Positions 40,759 to 49,459 of a stretch of 64,000 bases of DNA are shown here, piece by piece; positions within the stretch are counted from its first letter, which is position 1; each line of letters opens with the position of its first letter. Source of the stretch: Mycolicibacterium sp. 018/SC-01/001 (GTDB taxonomy: Bacteria; Actinomycetota; Actinomycetes; Mycobacteriales; Mycobacteriaceae); contig NZ_VKAA01000001.1 of assembly GCF_007096635.1 (NCBI RefSeq), positions 372,001 to 436,000 on the forward strand. Reading direction: 5' to 3'. The position numbers and the translations under genes are program-made. A model generated the notes under the pieces. It saw nothing but the letters and a program-made list of their open reading frames with translations. It made no database searches and had not been told where the DNA came from.

Positions 40759-43638
40759 CTACTTCGCGTGCTTGACCGCCGGGTCGTCGTCCTCCCACAG
40801 CAGCAGCTGGCGTACCGCCGCGCGCGAACCGTAGGGCTGCAGCATCTGGCTCGCCGGGCGCGGCCGCACCCGCAGCGGCCACCAGAACCACCGGCCCAGG
40901 AGGGCTGCGACCGCCGGCGTCATGAACGACCGCACGATGAGTGTGTCGAACAGCAGACCGAGCGCGATCGTCGTGCCGATCTGACCGAGGATGCGCAGAT
41001 CGGAGAACAGGAACGACGCCATCGTGGCGGCGAAGACCAGACCGGCAGCGGTCACCACGGAACCGGAGCCCGCCATCGCCCGGATGATGCCGGTGTTCAG
41101 GCCCGCCCCGATCTCCTCCTTGAAGCGGGAGATGAGCAGCAGGTTGTAGTCGGAGCCGACAGCCAGCAGCAGAATGATGGCCAGCGCCAACACGATCCAG
41201 TAGAGCTGGATGCCCAGCAGGTCCTGCCAGATCAGCACCGAGAGCCCGAACGATGCGCCCAGTGACAGCGCCACCGTGCCGACGATGACGAACGCCGCGA
41301 CGATGCTGCGGGTGATGAACACCATCACCAAGAGGATCAGGCACATCGCCGCGATACCCGCGATCATCAGATCGTATTTGGCGCCGTCGGCGATGTCCTT
41401 ATAGGTGGCCGCGGTGCCGGCGATGAAGATCCGCGAGCCGGCCAACGGCGTGCCCTTGACGGCTTCGACGGCCGCGTGCCGGATGGAATCGATGTGCGAG
41501 ATCCCCTCGGTGGTCGCGGGATCGCCGTCGTGGGTGATGATCATGCGCGCGGCCTTGCCGTCAGGCGAGAGGAAGAGCTTGAGCCCGCGCTGGAACTCGG
41601 GGTTGGTGAACGCTTCCGGCGGCAGGTAGAACGAGTCGTCGGTCTTGGACGCGTCGTAGGCAGCACCGAGCGCGGTCGAGTTCTCCAATGCCCGCGAGTT
41701 CTGATCGTTGAGGCCCGACTGCGTCGCGTAATTCGTCATCGTCAGGTCGCGGTTGGTCTGCTGATCGGTGATCTGCGGAGGGATCAGTGCCAACAATTTC
41801 GGTTGCAGCGCATCGAGTTTGGCGATACTGCCCGCGACGCTCGCGAGCTGGTCGGTCAGGTCGTTGATGCCGTCGAGCGCATCGAACAGCGACCTCAACG
41901 CCCAGCAGACGGGAATGTCGTAGCAGTGGGGTTCCCAGTAGAAGTAGTTGCGGAGCGGCCGGAAGAAGTCGTCGAAGTTGGCGATCTTGTCCCGTAGATC
42001 CTGGGCGGTCGCGACGGTCTGCGCGAATGCCTTGGTCTGCTCGTCGGTCACCGCCGCTGATTGTTGTTGCAGCTCATACTGTTTGCGCAACGTGTTGATC
42101 GAGTCGTTGATGACGCCGACCTGCTTGAGCAGGTCGGCCGTTCGCGCCTGCTGAAACGGCAGCGAGTTGATCTGGGCGGCGCTGCTGGCGCTGAGCTGGA
42201 ACGGGATCGACGTGTGGTCCAGCGGGGTGCCGAGCGGCCGCGTGATCGACTGCACCTGGGCGATGCCATCGGTGTGGAAGACGGCCTTGGCGACCCGCTC
42301 GAGCAGGATCATGTCGGTGGGATTGCGCAGATCGTGGTCGGCCTCGACCATCAGCAGTTCGGGCTCGAGACGCGCCTGCGAGAAGTGCCGTTCGGCCGCC
42401 GCATAGCCGACGTTGGCCGGCGAGTCGGCAGGCATGTAGGTGCGGTTGTCGTAGTTGGTCTTGTAGTTCGGCAGTGCCAGCAGGCCGATCAGGGCGATCG
42501 CGACCGTGGCCACCAGGATGGGGCCCGGCCAGCGGACGATCGCGGTCCCGATGCGCCGCCAGCCCTGGGTGCTCATCGGCCGGGCCGGTTCGAAGAGCCC
42601 GAAGTGCCGTCCGATGGACAGCAACGCCGGCGCCAACGTCAGCGCCGCCACGACGGCGACGAGAACGCCGATGCCGGCGGGCACGCCGAGGCTCTGGAAG
42701 TAGGGCAGCCGGGTGAACGTCAGGCACAGCACGGCGCCGGCGATCGTCAGGCCCGACCCCAGGATGATGTGCGAGGTGCTGCGGTACATGGTCGCGAAGG
42801 CCGCGACGCGGTCCTCCCCGGCATAGCGCGCCTCGTGGAACCGGCCCAGGATGAAGATGGCGTAGTCGGTGCCGGCGGCGATGACGAGCAGCGTGAGCAG
42901 ATTCGTCGAGTAGGTGGACAGATCGATAATGCCGGCATTGGCCAGCACCGCGACCACACCGCGGGAGGCGGTCAGCTCGATCATCACCGTGAAGATCACG
43001 AAGAAGACGGTCGTGAGCCGCCGGAAGTAGATCAGCAGCATGATCGCGATGACGCCGATGGTGATCAGCGTCGTCTTGAGCGTGCCCTGCCTGCCGACCT
43101 CGAACTGGTCGGTGATCAGCGGGGCAGGACCGGTCACGTAGGCCTTGACTCCCGGTGGCGCCGGGGTGCTGTCGACGATGTCGCGGACGGAGTCCACCGA
43201 TTCGTTGGCCAGTGATTCGCCCTGGTTGCCGGCCAGGAACACCTGCACCAGCGCGGCTTTGCCATCGGAGCTCTGGGAGCCCGCCGCGGTCAGCGGATCG
43301 CCCCAGAAGTTCTGGATGTGCTGGACGTGGGCGGTGTCCTGCTCGAGCTTGGCGACCAGCCCGTCGTAGAAGCGGTGCGCCTCGGCTCCCAGCGGCTGGT
43401 CCCCTTCCAAGACGATCATCGCCGAGCTGTCGGAGTCGTATTCGCCGAAGTCCTTGCCGATGCGCTTGCTCGCCTGCAGCGACGGCGCGTCCTTCGGGCT
43501 CAACGAGACGTTGTGGGATTCGGCGACCGTTTCCAGCTGCGGCACGAAGACGTTGGTGGTGACGGCGGTGGCGAGCCAGAACAGCGCGATCAACACCGAG
43601 TAGCGACGGATGAGGTCCGGCACCGAGCGCCCGCTCAT
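40759..43638 (-). CDS. mmpL: MmpL family RND transporter (MmpL4/5-like)
   Basis: This 959-residue protein has about twelve membrane segments in two MMPL domains and a central region (about 460-640) with the paired cysteines in WEPHCYDIPVCWALRSLFDALDGI and long helices that form a coiled coil in MmpL4/5. GTDYAIFILGRFHEARYAGEDR and GSDYNLLLISRFKEEIGAGLNTG are the proton-relay segments, each with the Asp-Tyr pair. It exports lipids or siderophores (mycobactin or carboxymycobactin in MmpL4/5). The start overlaps the mmpS stop by four bases, so the two are coupled. Confidence 0.92.
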   Translation of the reverse strand: MSGRSVPDLIRRYSVLIALFWLATAVTTNVFVPQLETVAESHNVSLSPKDAPSLQASKRIGKDFGEYDSDSSAMIVLEGDQPLGAEAHRFYDGLVAKLEQDTAHVQHIQNFWGDPLTAAGSQSSDGKAALVQVFLAGNQGESLANESVDSVRDIVDSTPAPPGVKAYVTGPAPLITDQFEVGRQGTLKTTLITIGVIAIMLLIYFRRLTTVFFVIFTVMIELTASRGVVAVLANAGIIDLSTYSTNLLTLLVIAAGTDYAIFILGRFHEARYAGEDRVAAFATMYRSTSHIILGSGLTIAGAVLCLTFTRLPYFQSLGVPAGIGVLVAVVAALTLAPALLSIGRHFGLFEPARPMSTQGWRRIGTAIVRWPGPILVATVAIALIGLLALPNYKTNYDNRTYMPADSPANVGYAAAERHFSQARLEPELLMVEADHDLRNPTDMILLERVAKAVFHTDGIAQVQSITRPLGTPLDHTSIPFQLSASSAAQINSLPFQQARTADLLKQVGVINDSINTLRKQYELQQQSAAVTDEQTKAFAQTVATAQDLRDKIANFDDFFRPLRNYFYWEPHCYDIPVCWALRSLFDALDGINDLTDQLASVAGSIAKLDALQPKLLALIPPQITDQQTNRDLTMTNYATQSGLNDQNSRALENSTALGAAYDASKTDDSFYLPPEAFTNPEFQRGLKLFLSPDGKAARMIITHDGDPATTEGISHIDSIRHAAVEAVKGTPLAGSRIFIAGTAATYKDIADGAKYDLMIAGIAAMCLILLVMVFITRSIVAAFVIVGTVALSLGASFGLSVLIWQDLLGIQLYWIVLALAIILLLAVGSDYNLLLISRFKEEIGAGLNTGIIRAMAGSGSVVTAAGLVFAATMASFLFSDLRILGQIGTTIALGLLFDTLIVRSFMTPAVAALLGRWFWWPLRVRPRPASQMLQPYGSRAAVRQLLLWEDDDPAVKHAK

Positions 43639-44081
43639 CCGGACTTATCCAAGCAGAAGGTGTACGCGTTCAGGGTGTTCACCTGTTTCTCGTCTTTGAC
43701 CTGTCCGTCGATCGTGATGCGGCAGCCGATGCTGTCGCCGTTGGCCTGAGCGGCCACGTTGACGAAGACGGCGGGGTCGGTGGTGATGGCGTCGTACGAC
43801 CAGGGCAATGCCACGCCGAGTGCCTTCTGCGGCTGCGCGTGCACGTCGAGGTAGGTGACCGTGGCGGTCGTGCCGGGCGGACCGAAGACGTCGAGCACCA
43901 CGTGCTTGGGGTTGAAGGGCACGATCTGGCTGTCCGATCCGCTCGGGGTCGCCGTGACGTCCTGAGACGCGAAGATGCCGTGGAGCCGGTAGACGGCGAA
44001 TCCGGCCACCGCGATCACGACGACCGCGACGATGAACGGCCATCGTCGCCCGACTCGCCGAGCGAACGAATCCCGCGGCAT
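43635..44081 (-). CDS. mmpS: MmpS family accessory protein
   Basis: The 148-residue protein has one membrane helix (about residues 15-34, WPFIVAVVVIAVAGFAVYRL) and a periplasmic beta-sandwich with HVVLDVFGPPGTTATVTYLD, LPWSYDAITTDPAVFVNVAAQANGDSIGCRITIDGQVKDEK and YTFCLDKSG, the MmpS hallmarks with two cysteines. It assists the coupled MmpL. ATG 44081 has AAAGG eight bases upstream. Inverted repeats lie in the region before it. Confidence 0.9.
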   Translation of the reverse strand: MPRDSFARRVGRRWPFIVAVVVIAVAGFAVYRLHGIFASQDVTATPSGSDSQIVPFNPKHVVLDVFGPPGTTATVTYLDVHAQPQKALGVALPWSYDAITTDPAVFVNVAAQANGDSIGCRITIDGQVKDEKQVNTLNAYTFCLDKSG

Positions 44082-44143
44082 GCGTGAGCCTTTCAGGAGC
44101 GGCATCGAGGCGCGGACCGCACGACAATCGCTAGGGCCGCTAA

Positions 44144-44179
44144 TCAACTTCGTTGACGGTACGACACGGGACCGTACCG
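44144..44179. promoter_or_regulatory. Two dyads upstream of mmpS-mmpL
   Basis: TCAAC-TTC-GTTGA (44144-44156) and CGGTACG, nine bases, CGTACCG (44157-44179) adjoin each other in the 222-base gap between mmpS and the divergent exchanger gene. Either could be the operator of a TetR- or MarR-type repressor controlling the exporter. Confidence 0.4.
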
Positions 44180-44303
44180 CACAACATCAGGCCCGCCCGG
44201 GCCGAATGCGCACTGCCGCCTGGCTTTCAGCAAACTGCCAGGTTTCTCGCCGAGGTACCGGGTACGCGTGGCGCACCGCGACGACTCGGAAGGGGGCGCA
44301 CCC

Positions 44304-45374
44304 ATGTCCGGTTGGCCGTTGTGGGCACTGGTCGCCGCGTTCATCGCGGCCGCTGCTGCCGTGTGGGTCGCCGGCATCTCGCTGTCGAACCAGACCGATG
44401 TGCTCTCCACCCGCCTCCATCTCGGATCCGCGCTGGGCGGTCTGATCTTGTTGGCGATCGCCACCAATCTTCCCGAGATCGCCATCGTCGCCAGCGCGTC
44501 GCTGTCCGGCAACCTCGGCGTCGCGGTGGGCAACATCCTGGGTGGCATCGCGATCCAGACGGTGGTGCTCGTCGCCTTGGACGCCTTCGGAGTGCGCGGG
44601 CCACGACCGTTGACGTACCGGGCCGCGTCGTTGGTGTTGGTGCTGGAAGCCGCGCTGGTGATTGCGGTCCTCGCGATCGTCATCGCCGGCACACAGCTTC
44701 CGGATTCGCTGATCGCGTGGCGGGTCACACCGGCGGCGCTGCTGATCCTGCTGGTCTGGGTGGGCGGCCTGCTCCTGCTGCGCCGAGCGGGCCAGTCGCT
44801 GCCGTGGCACGAGTCGGGCCAACCGCCCGACGGGCAGGAGGAGCCGCGTGGTCACAGCGCGGCCCGCACCGAGCGAGACGCGACCCGGCGCGGCATCAGC
44901 ACGGCGAAGTCGGCGACGATCTTCGCGATCGCCGCCGCGGTGACATTGACGGCCGGTGTCGTCCTCGAACGCAGCGGCGATGTGATCGCCGACGACATGG
45001 GCTTATCGGGAGTGCTGTTCGGCGCCACGATTCTGGCGGCCGCGACGTCGCTACCCGAGCTTTCGACCGGATTGGCGTCGGTCCGTCACGGCGACTTCCA
45101 GCTCGCGGTGTCGGACATCTTCGGCGGGAACGCGTTCCTGCCGGTCCTGTTCCTCATGGCCACGGTGCTCTCGGGCAATGCGGTGCTGCCTCACGCGCAG
45201 CGCACCGACATCTATCTCACCGCTCTGGCCATCGTGCTGACGCTGAGTTACGCCGCAGGCCTGCTGTTCCGGCCGCGACGGCGGATAGCGCGAATGGGTG
45301 CCGACTCGTTGGCCGTTCTCGTTGTCTACGCGGTCGGCATCGCCGGCCTGTTCGCCATCGCGCATTCCCGCTGA
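44304..45374 (+). CDS. Sodium/calcium exchanger family protein
   Basis: The 356-residue protein has about ten helices and two alpha-repeats: GGLILLAIATNLPEIAIVASASLSGNLGVAVGNILGG and LSGVLFGATILAAATSLPELSTGLASVRHGDFQLAVSDIFGGNAFLP, each with the Asn/Thr/Ser-Leu-Pro-Glu ion-binding helix. A hydrophilic loop (about 178-210) separates the halves. Such proteins exchange Ca2+ or other cations for Na+ or H+. GGAAGGGGG lies before ATG 44304. It diverges from mmpS. Confidence 0.86.
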   Translation: MSGWPLWALVAAFIAAAAAVWVAGISLSNQTDVLSTRLHLGSALGGLILLAIATNLPEIAIVASASLSGNLGVAVGNILGGIAIQTVVLVALDAFGVRGPRPLTYRAASLVLVLEAALVIAVLAIVIAGTQLPDSLIAWRVTPAALLILLVWVGGLLLLRRAGQSLPWHESGQPPDGQEEPRGHSAARTERDATRRGISTAKSATIFAIAAAVTLTAGVVLERSGDVIADDMGLSGVLFGATILAAATSLPELSTGLASVRHGDFQLAVSDIFGGNAFLPVLFLMATVLSGNAVLPHAQRTDIYLTALAIVLTLSYAAGLLFRPRRRIARMGADSLAVLVVYAVGIAGLFAIAHSR

Positions 45375-45402
45375 GAGCGCGCGACCGTAGGCTGCGAGGG
45401 CG

Positions 45403-46224
45403 ATGATCACCGATTCGAGCGGCCGGGTGGCCGCACTGCGCCGCTACCCCGTGAAGTCGCTGCTCGGCGAGGAGTGCGATCGGCTCGAGCTCGGTCCACT
45501 CGGTGTCGCCGGCGACCGCCGCTACGCGTTCGTCGACGACGAGACGGGGCGCGTCGCGACCGCGAAGAACCCCCGCCTGTGGCGCCGCCTGCTGCAGTGT
45601 TCGGCCGTCACCGCTGACGACGGGGTGGTGGTGTCCCTGCCCGACGCGCGGACGGTGCCGGTCGCCGATGCGGCCGCGGCGATTTCCGAGGTGGTCGGAC
45701 GCACGGTGCATCTGGCCGACGAGCGCAGCGCGGGAGCGACGGTCGAGCGGTCCGACCCGGTCGAGGTGCTGGCCCATGGCGTCGATGCCGACATCGACCC
45801 CGAACTGCTCGAGCTCGCACAGGGCGCACCGGGCGGTGCCTTCGTCGACCACTCCCCGGTGCACCTGATCACGACCGCCACCCTCGACGCAATCGGACTC
45901 GATCCTGCCGAGGTGGTGCGCTACCGGCCGAACATCGTCGTCGAAACGCCCGCGGGCTGCCCGCCGTTCGTGGAGAACGACTGGGTCGGACGCACGATCC
46001 GCCTCGGCGCGGTCACCCTTCGCGGAACGCTCCCCACGCCGCGCTGCTCGGTACCCACCCTCGAGCACGGGTCGCTACCGCGGTCTGCGCACGCCGTTCG
46101 GTACCCGTTGGAGCACAACCGGGTTCAGGCAGGGGACTTCGGGGTCCTCCCGTGCGCGGGCCTCTACGCCGACGTGATCACCGGCGGCAGTGTCCGCGTC
46201 GGTGACGACCTGCGCCTCGACTGA
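45403..46224 (+). CDS. MOSC domain protein (YcbX-like)
   Basis: The 273-residue protein has an N-terminal MOSC beta-barrel (LRRYPVKSLLGEECDRLELGPLGVAGDRRYAFVDDETG) and a C-terminal MOSC domain (HLITTATLDAIG, RYRPNIVVE, LPTPRCSVPTLEHG). The conserved cysteine in PTPRC is typical of MOSC proteins that handle or hold molybdenum cofactor. YcbX-type proteins detoxify N-hydroxylated bases. It starts 28 bases after the exchanger stop. Confidence 0.85.
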   Translation: MITDSSGRVAALRRYPVKSLLGEECDRLELGPLGVAGDRRYAFVDDETGRVATAKNPRLWRRLLQCSAVTADDGVVVSLPDARTVPVADAAAAISEVVGRTVHLADERSAGATVERSDPVEVLAHGVDADIDPELLELAQGAPGGAFVDHSPVHLITTATLDAIGLDPAEVVRYRPNIVVETPAGCPPFVENDWVGRTIRLGAVTLRGTLPTPRCSVPTLEHGSLPRSAHAVRYPLEHNRVQAGDFGVLPCAGLYADVITGGSVRVGDDLRLD

Positions 46225-46284
46225 CACACGCGATCCCCCGCGGGCCGGCGACGGCGGGTGTACTTTCTGAGCCCGTGGGTAGCG

Positions 46285-47313
46285 ATGCGGTTCCTGCGCG
46301 TCGGTGACCGCCGGGTCGCCTACGAGGTGCACGGGCCGGCGATGACGGCCGAGCCCCCACTGGTCGTGCCGGCCTGGTGGGTGAGCCATCTCGAACTCGA
46401 TTGGCACGACCAGCGCGTGCAGCGATTCTGGGCCGGCGTCGCAGCCGGCCGCACGCTGGTCCGCTACGACCGGCTGGGCGTCGGCATGTCCGATCGCACC
46501 GTCGACGATGCCGATCTCACCCTGGATGCCGAGGTCGCGACACTGCGCATGCTCTGCGACGAACTCGGCGCGCAGCGGGTGTCCCTGCTCGGCGGCTCAT
46601 CGGGCAGTGCCACCGCGATCGCCTTCGCGGCCACGCATCCCGACAGGGTGGACCGGCTGGTGCTCTACGGCGCCTACCCGTCCGGCGACCAATTGACCCC
46701 ACCCGGGGTGGCCGAAGCGATCGTGGCGGCGGTGCAGGCGCACTGGGGTCTCGGGTCCCGGCTGCTGAGCGACATCTTCCTCGGCGGCTCCGACGCCGCC
46801 GAGAACGATCGCTTCGCGCGGTTGCAGCGCGCGTCCGCGTCCGCGCAGACCGCTGCGGCCCTGCTCGGCATGGTTTACCGGCTCGACGTGCGCAGCCACC
46901 TGTCCGGGGTGCGCGCGCCGACGACGGTGGTGCACCGCCGGGCCGATCGCGCGGTCCCGCAGCGACTGGGGCGTGACGTGGCGGCCGCGATCCCCGGCGC
47001 GTCCTTCACCATGCTCGAGGGTGAGTCGCACTTTCCCTGGCACGGCGATGTGGACTCGGTCGTTCGAGCCTGCCGGGAGGGGCTTGCGGCATCGGTGACG
47101 ACTGCCGTTGCGGCGCAAGCGGATCCATTGTCGACGCGGGAGCGGGAGATCCTGGGTTGTGTGGCGCGTGGGCTCAGCGATCGCGAGATCGCCGACCGTC
47201 TGTCGATCAGCCCGCACACGGTGCACCGGCATGTCGCCAACATCCGTCACAAACTGGGTAGCCCGTCACGCACGGCAGCGGTGGCCGAGGCCACGCGGCG
47301 CGGCCTGCTCTGA
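46285..47313 (+). CDS. Alpha/beta hydrolase fused to a LuxR-type DNA-binding domain
   Basis: The 342-residue protein has an alpha/beta hydrolase domain (1-265) with catalytic serine in LLGGSSGSATAIAFAATHPDRV, an aspartate in HRRADRAVP and histidine in EGESHFPWHGD. A LuxR helix-turn-helix follows (about 280-342): LSTREREILGCVARGLSDREIADRLSISPHTVHRHVANIRHKLG. This combination suggests a transcription factor whose sensor is a hydrolase-like pocket, like strigolactone or homoserine-lactone sensing folds. Start is ATG 46285; GTG 46258 is in frame. Confidence 0.85.
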   Translation: MRFLRVGDRRVAYEVHGPAMTAEPPLVVPAWWVSHLELDWHDQRVQRFWAGVAAGRTLVRYDRLGVGMSDRTVDDADLTLDAEVATLRMLCDELGAQRVSLLGGSSGSATAIAFAATHPDRVDRLVLYGAYPSGDQLTPPGVAEAIVAAVQAHWGLGSRLLSDIFLGGSDAAENDRFARLQRASASAQTAAALLGMVYRLDVRSHLSGVRAPTTVVHRRADRAVPQRLGRDVAAAIPGASFTMLEGESHFPWHGDVDSVVRACREGLAASVTTAVAAQADPLSTREREILGCVARGLSDREIADRLSISPHTVHRHVANIRHKLGSPSRTAAVAEATRRGLL

Positions 47314-47394
47314 CATGGCCTCGATCGGCCATCTGCCCTCGATGGCCGATTCGGGCGATGCGCAGCCGGCCGTACTCCTCGTAGATTCCCGGGC

Positions 47395-48024
47395 ATGAAC
47401 GCCGCATGGTTGCGTGTGATGGCCCTGCTCTACGACCCGTTCCTGTGGCTGGGCGAGGTCGCTGGGATGCGGAGGCATCGGCGTGCGCTGCTGGCGGGGG
47501 TGTCCGGTCGGGTGCTCGAGATCGGCGCCGGGACCGGCTTGAACCTGCCCCGCTATCCCCCGAATGTGGGCGAGCTGATCGTCGCCGAGCCCGAGCCTGG
47601 TATGCGAAACACCCTGTTCCGTCGAGTTACTCACTCACACCGCGGTGTGCGCGTCGTCGACGCACCAGCGGAAGCCCTTCCGCTCGCGGACGATTCGGTG
47701 GACACAGTGGTGTGCACGCTGGTGCTGTGCACTGTCGCAGAACCCGAGCGCGCGCTGCGCGAGATCAAGCGGGTACTGCGGCCCGGCGGGCGGCTGCTGT
47801 TCATCGAACACGTACGGGCGCAGTCGCGATGGCTGGCCGCGTGTCAGAGCCTGCTGGCCCGGCCATGGCGCGTCTTCGCAGGCGGGTGTGACTGCACCAG
47901 AGACACGATGGCGGTGATGACTGCGTGCGGCTTCTCCCCGGAGGTCGAGCACGCGAACTGGCGCGGCATGCCGGCGATCGTTCACCCGCTGCTCATCGGC
48001 AGTGCCCGGCACACCGAGACCTAG
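47395..48024 (+). CDS. Class I SAM-dependent methyltransferase
   Basis: The 209-residue protein has the SAM-binding motif GRVLEIGAGTGLNLPRYP and later motif-II (VDTVVCTLVLCTVAEPERALREIKRVLRPGGRLLFIEHV), as in methyltransferase 11-type enzymes. The N-terminal WLRVMALLYDPFLWLGE is typical of mycobacterial phospholipid-type methyltransferases. The substrate is unknown. Its stop overlaps the convergent NDH-like gene by four bases. Confidence 0.87.
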   Translation: MNAAWLRVMALLYDPFLWLGEVAGMRRHRRALLAGVSGRVLEIGAGTGLNLPRYPPNVGELIVAEPEPGMRNTLFRRVTHSHRGVRVVDAPAEALPLADDSVDTVVCTLVLCTVAEPERALREIKRVLRPGGRLLFIEHVRAQSRWLAACQSLLARPWRVFAGGCDCTRDTMAVMTACGFSPEVEHANWRGMPAIVHPLLIGSARHTET

Positions 48025-49376
48025 GCGGACTCGTCCCGGTCCGCGGTGTAGCTCTGATGCACCGGGGATTCCCAGGTGTAGGGCTCCTCCGGATGCCCGG
48101 AACCCCCGAGGATGAACGTTCGGTCGCTGCGATTGGCCCGGGCGATCGTCGCCATCCACGTGCCCACCGTGCTGAACCGGTTGCGTACCCCCGTCAGGAA
48201 TGCGATGTGGATGAAACCCCAACCGAACCAGCCCAATACACCCGCCAACTTCACCGGACCGGCCTGCAGCAGCGCATTGCCGCGGCTGATGTAGGCCGCC
48301 GAACCGAGGTCGCGGTAGCGGTAGTTCTTGCGCCGCTTCCCGTCGATGTCGCGCCGGATGCACGCCGCCGCGTGCAACCCGCCCTGCATCGCGTTCTCGG
48401 CGACGCCGGGCAGACCGTCCCGACCCGCGAGGTCGCCGATGACGAAGACCTCCCGGTGGCCCGGCACCGACAGATCGGGGTCGACGGTGATCCGCCCGGA
48501 TCGATCGGTCGTCGCGCCGAGGACGTCGGCGGCGTGACGGGCGAAGGGCACGGCCTCGACGCCGGCCGTCCACAGGACCGTGCGGGTCGCATAGTCGCGG
48601 CTCGGCTGGTCACCCTTGGGACTGACCGTCACGCCGTCACGCCGGACGTCGGTGACGTGCACGCCGAAATGCAGTTCGACGCCGAGTTCGACCAGGGTCT
48701 CCTGGGCTTTACCCGCCAGGGCGGGGGCAAAGCTCTTCAACACCCGGTCGCCACCGTCGAACAGCAGTACCCGCGCCTCGCGCGGCTGGATGCTGTGGAA
48801 TTCGTTGGCCAGGGCGCGGGTCGCCAATTCTCTGATCTGCCCGGCTAATTCGACTCCCGTGGGCCCTCCCCCGGCGACCGCGAACGTCAACCAACCGTCT
48901 CGCTCAGGTCCGGGCGGGAGCGTCTCGGCGATCTCGAAGGCGGCGAACACCCGGCGTCGGATGCTCAGCGCATCGTCGAGAGTCTTCATCCCCGGCGCCC
49001 ACGCGGCGAACTCCTCGTGACCGAAGTAGGACTGACGCATCCCGGCCGCGATCACCAGGTAGTCGTAGTCGAGATCGAAGGTGGACTCGTCGGGCCGGCG
49101 GGCCGTCACCCGCCGTGCGGCGGGATCCAGCGCGATCGCCTCACCGAGGAGTGTCTGGACGTTGTGGTGGTGCTGGAGTTCCTCCCGCAGCGACCGACTG
49201 ATCTGACCGATGCTCAGGGTGCCCGTCGCGCACTGGTACAGCAGCGGTTGGAACACATGGCACGCCGCCCGGTCGAGCAGGGTCACATCCGCGTCGACCC
49301 CGTGGAAGCGGCGGGCGCAGAACAAGCCGCCGAAGCCGCCGCCGATGATCACGACCTTGGGACGCGCGTTACCCAT
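48021..49376 (-). CDS. NDH-2-like NAD(P)/FAD-dependent oxidoreductase
   Basis: The 451-residue protein has KVVIIGGGFGGLFCARRF (FAD), FAVAGGGPTGVELAGQIRELA (NAD), and VFVIGDLAGRDGLPGVAENAMQGGLHAAACIRRD (FAD pyrophosphate). The C-terminus contains LAGVLGWFGWGFIHIAFLTGVRNRFSTVGTWM, hydrophobic enough to touch the membrane as in type II NADH dehydrogenases. It probably passes electrons from NADH to menaquinone. Near the start is GGGTAT on the minus strand but with a poor -35. Confidence 0.87.
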   Translation of the reverse strand: MGNARPKVVIIGGGFGGLFCARRFHGVDADVTLLDRAACHVFQPLLYQCATGTLSIGQISRSLREELQHHHNVQTLLGEAIALDPAARRVTARRPDESTFDLDYDYLVIAAGMRQSYFGHEEFAAWAPGMKTLDDALSIRRRVFAAFEIAETLPPGPERDGWLTFAVAGGGPTGVELAGQIRELATRALANEFHSIQPREARVLLFDGGDRVLKSFAPALAGKAQETLVELGVELHFGVHVTDVRRDGVTVSPKGDQPSRDYATRTVLWTAGVEAVPFARHAADVLGATTDRSGRITVDPDLSVPGHREVFVIGDLAGRDGLPGVAENAMQGGLHAAACIRRDIDGKRRKNYRYRDLGSAAYISRGNALLQAGPVKLAGVLGWFGWGFIHIAFLTGVRNRFSTVGTWMATIARANRSDRTFILGGSGHPEEPYTWESPVHQSYTADRDESA

Positions 49377-49459
49377 GGCACCGTCGATACCCGTTTCTCA
49401 TCGAATGCACCCGCCGACACGCTAGCCTCGACCAACGGATCGGGCCGGCGGGGGCGGGT

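Noticed and set aside
49375..49400. GGGTAT on the minus strand as a SigF promoter for the NDH-2-like gene
   Set aside because: The -10 fits, but no acceptable -35 (GTTT or GGWWT) lies 15-17 bases upstream and it is only 11 bases from the start codon.
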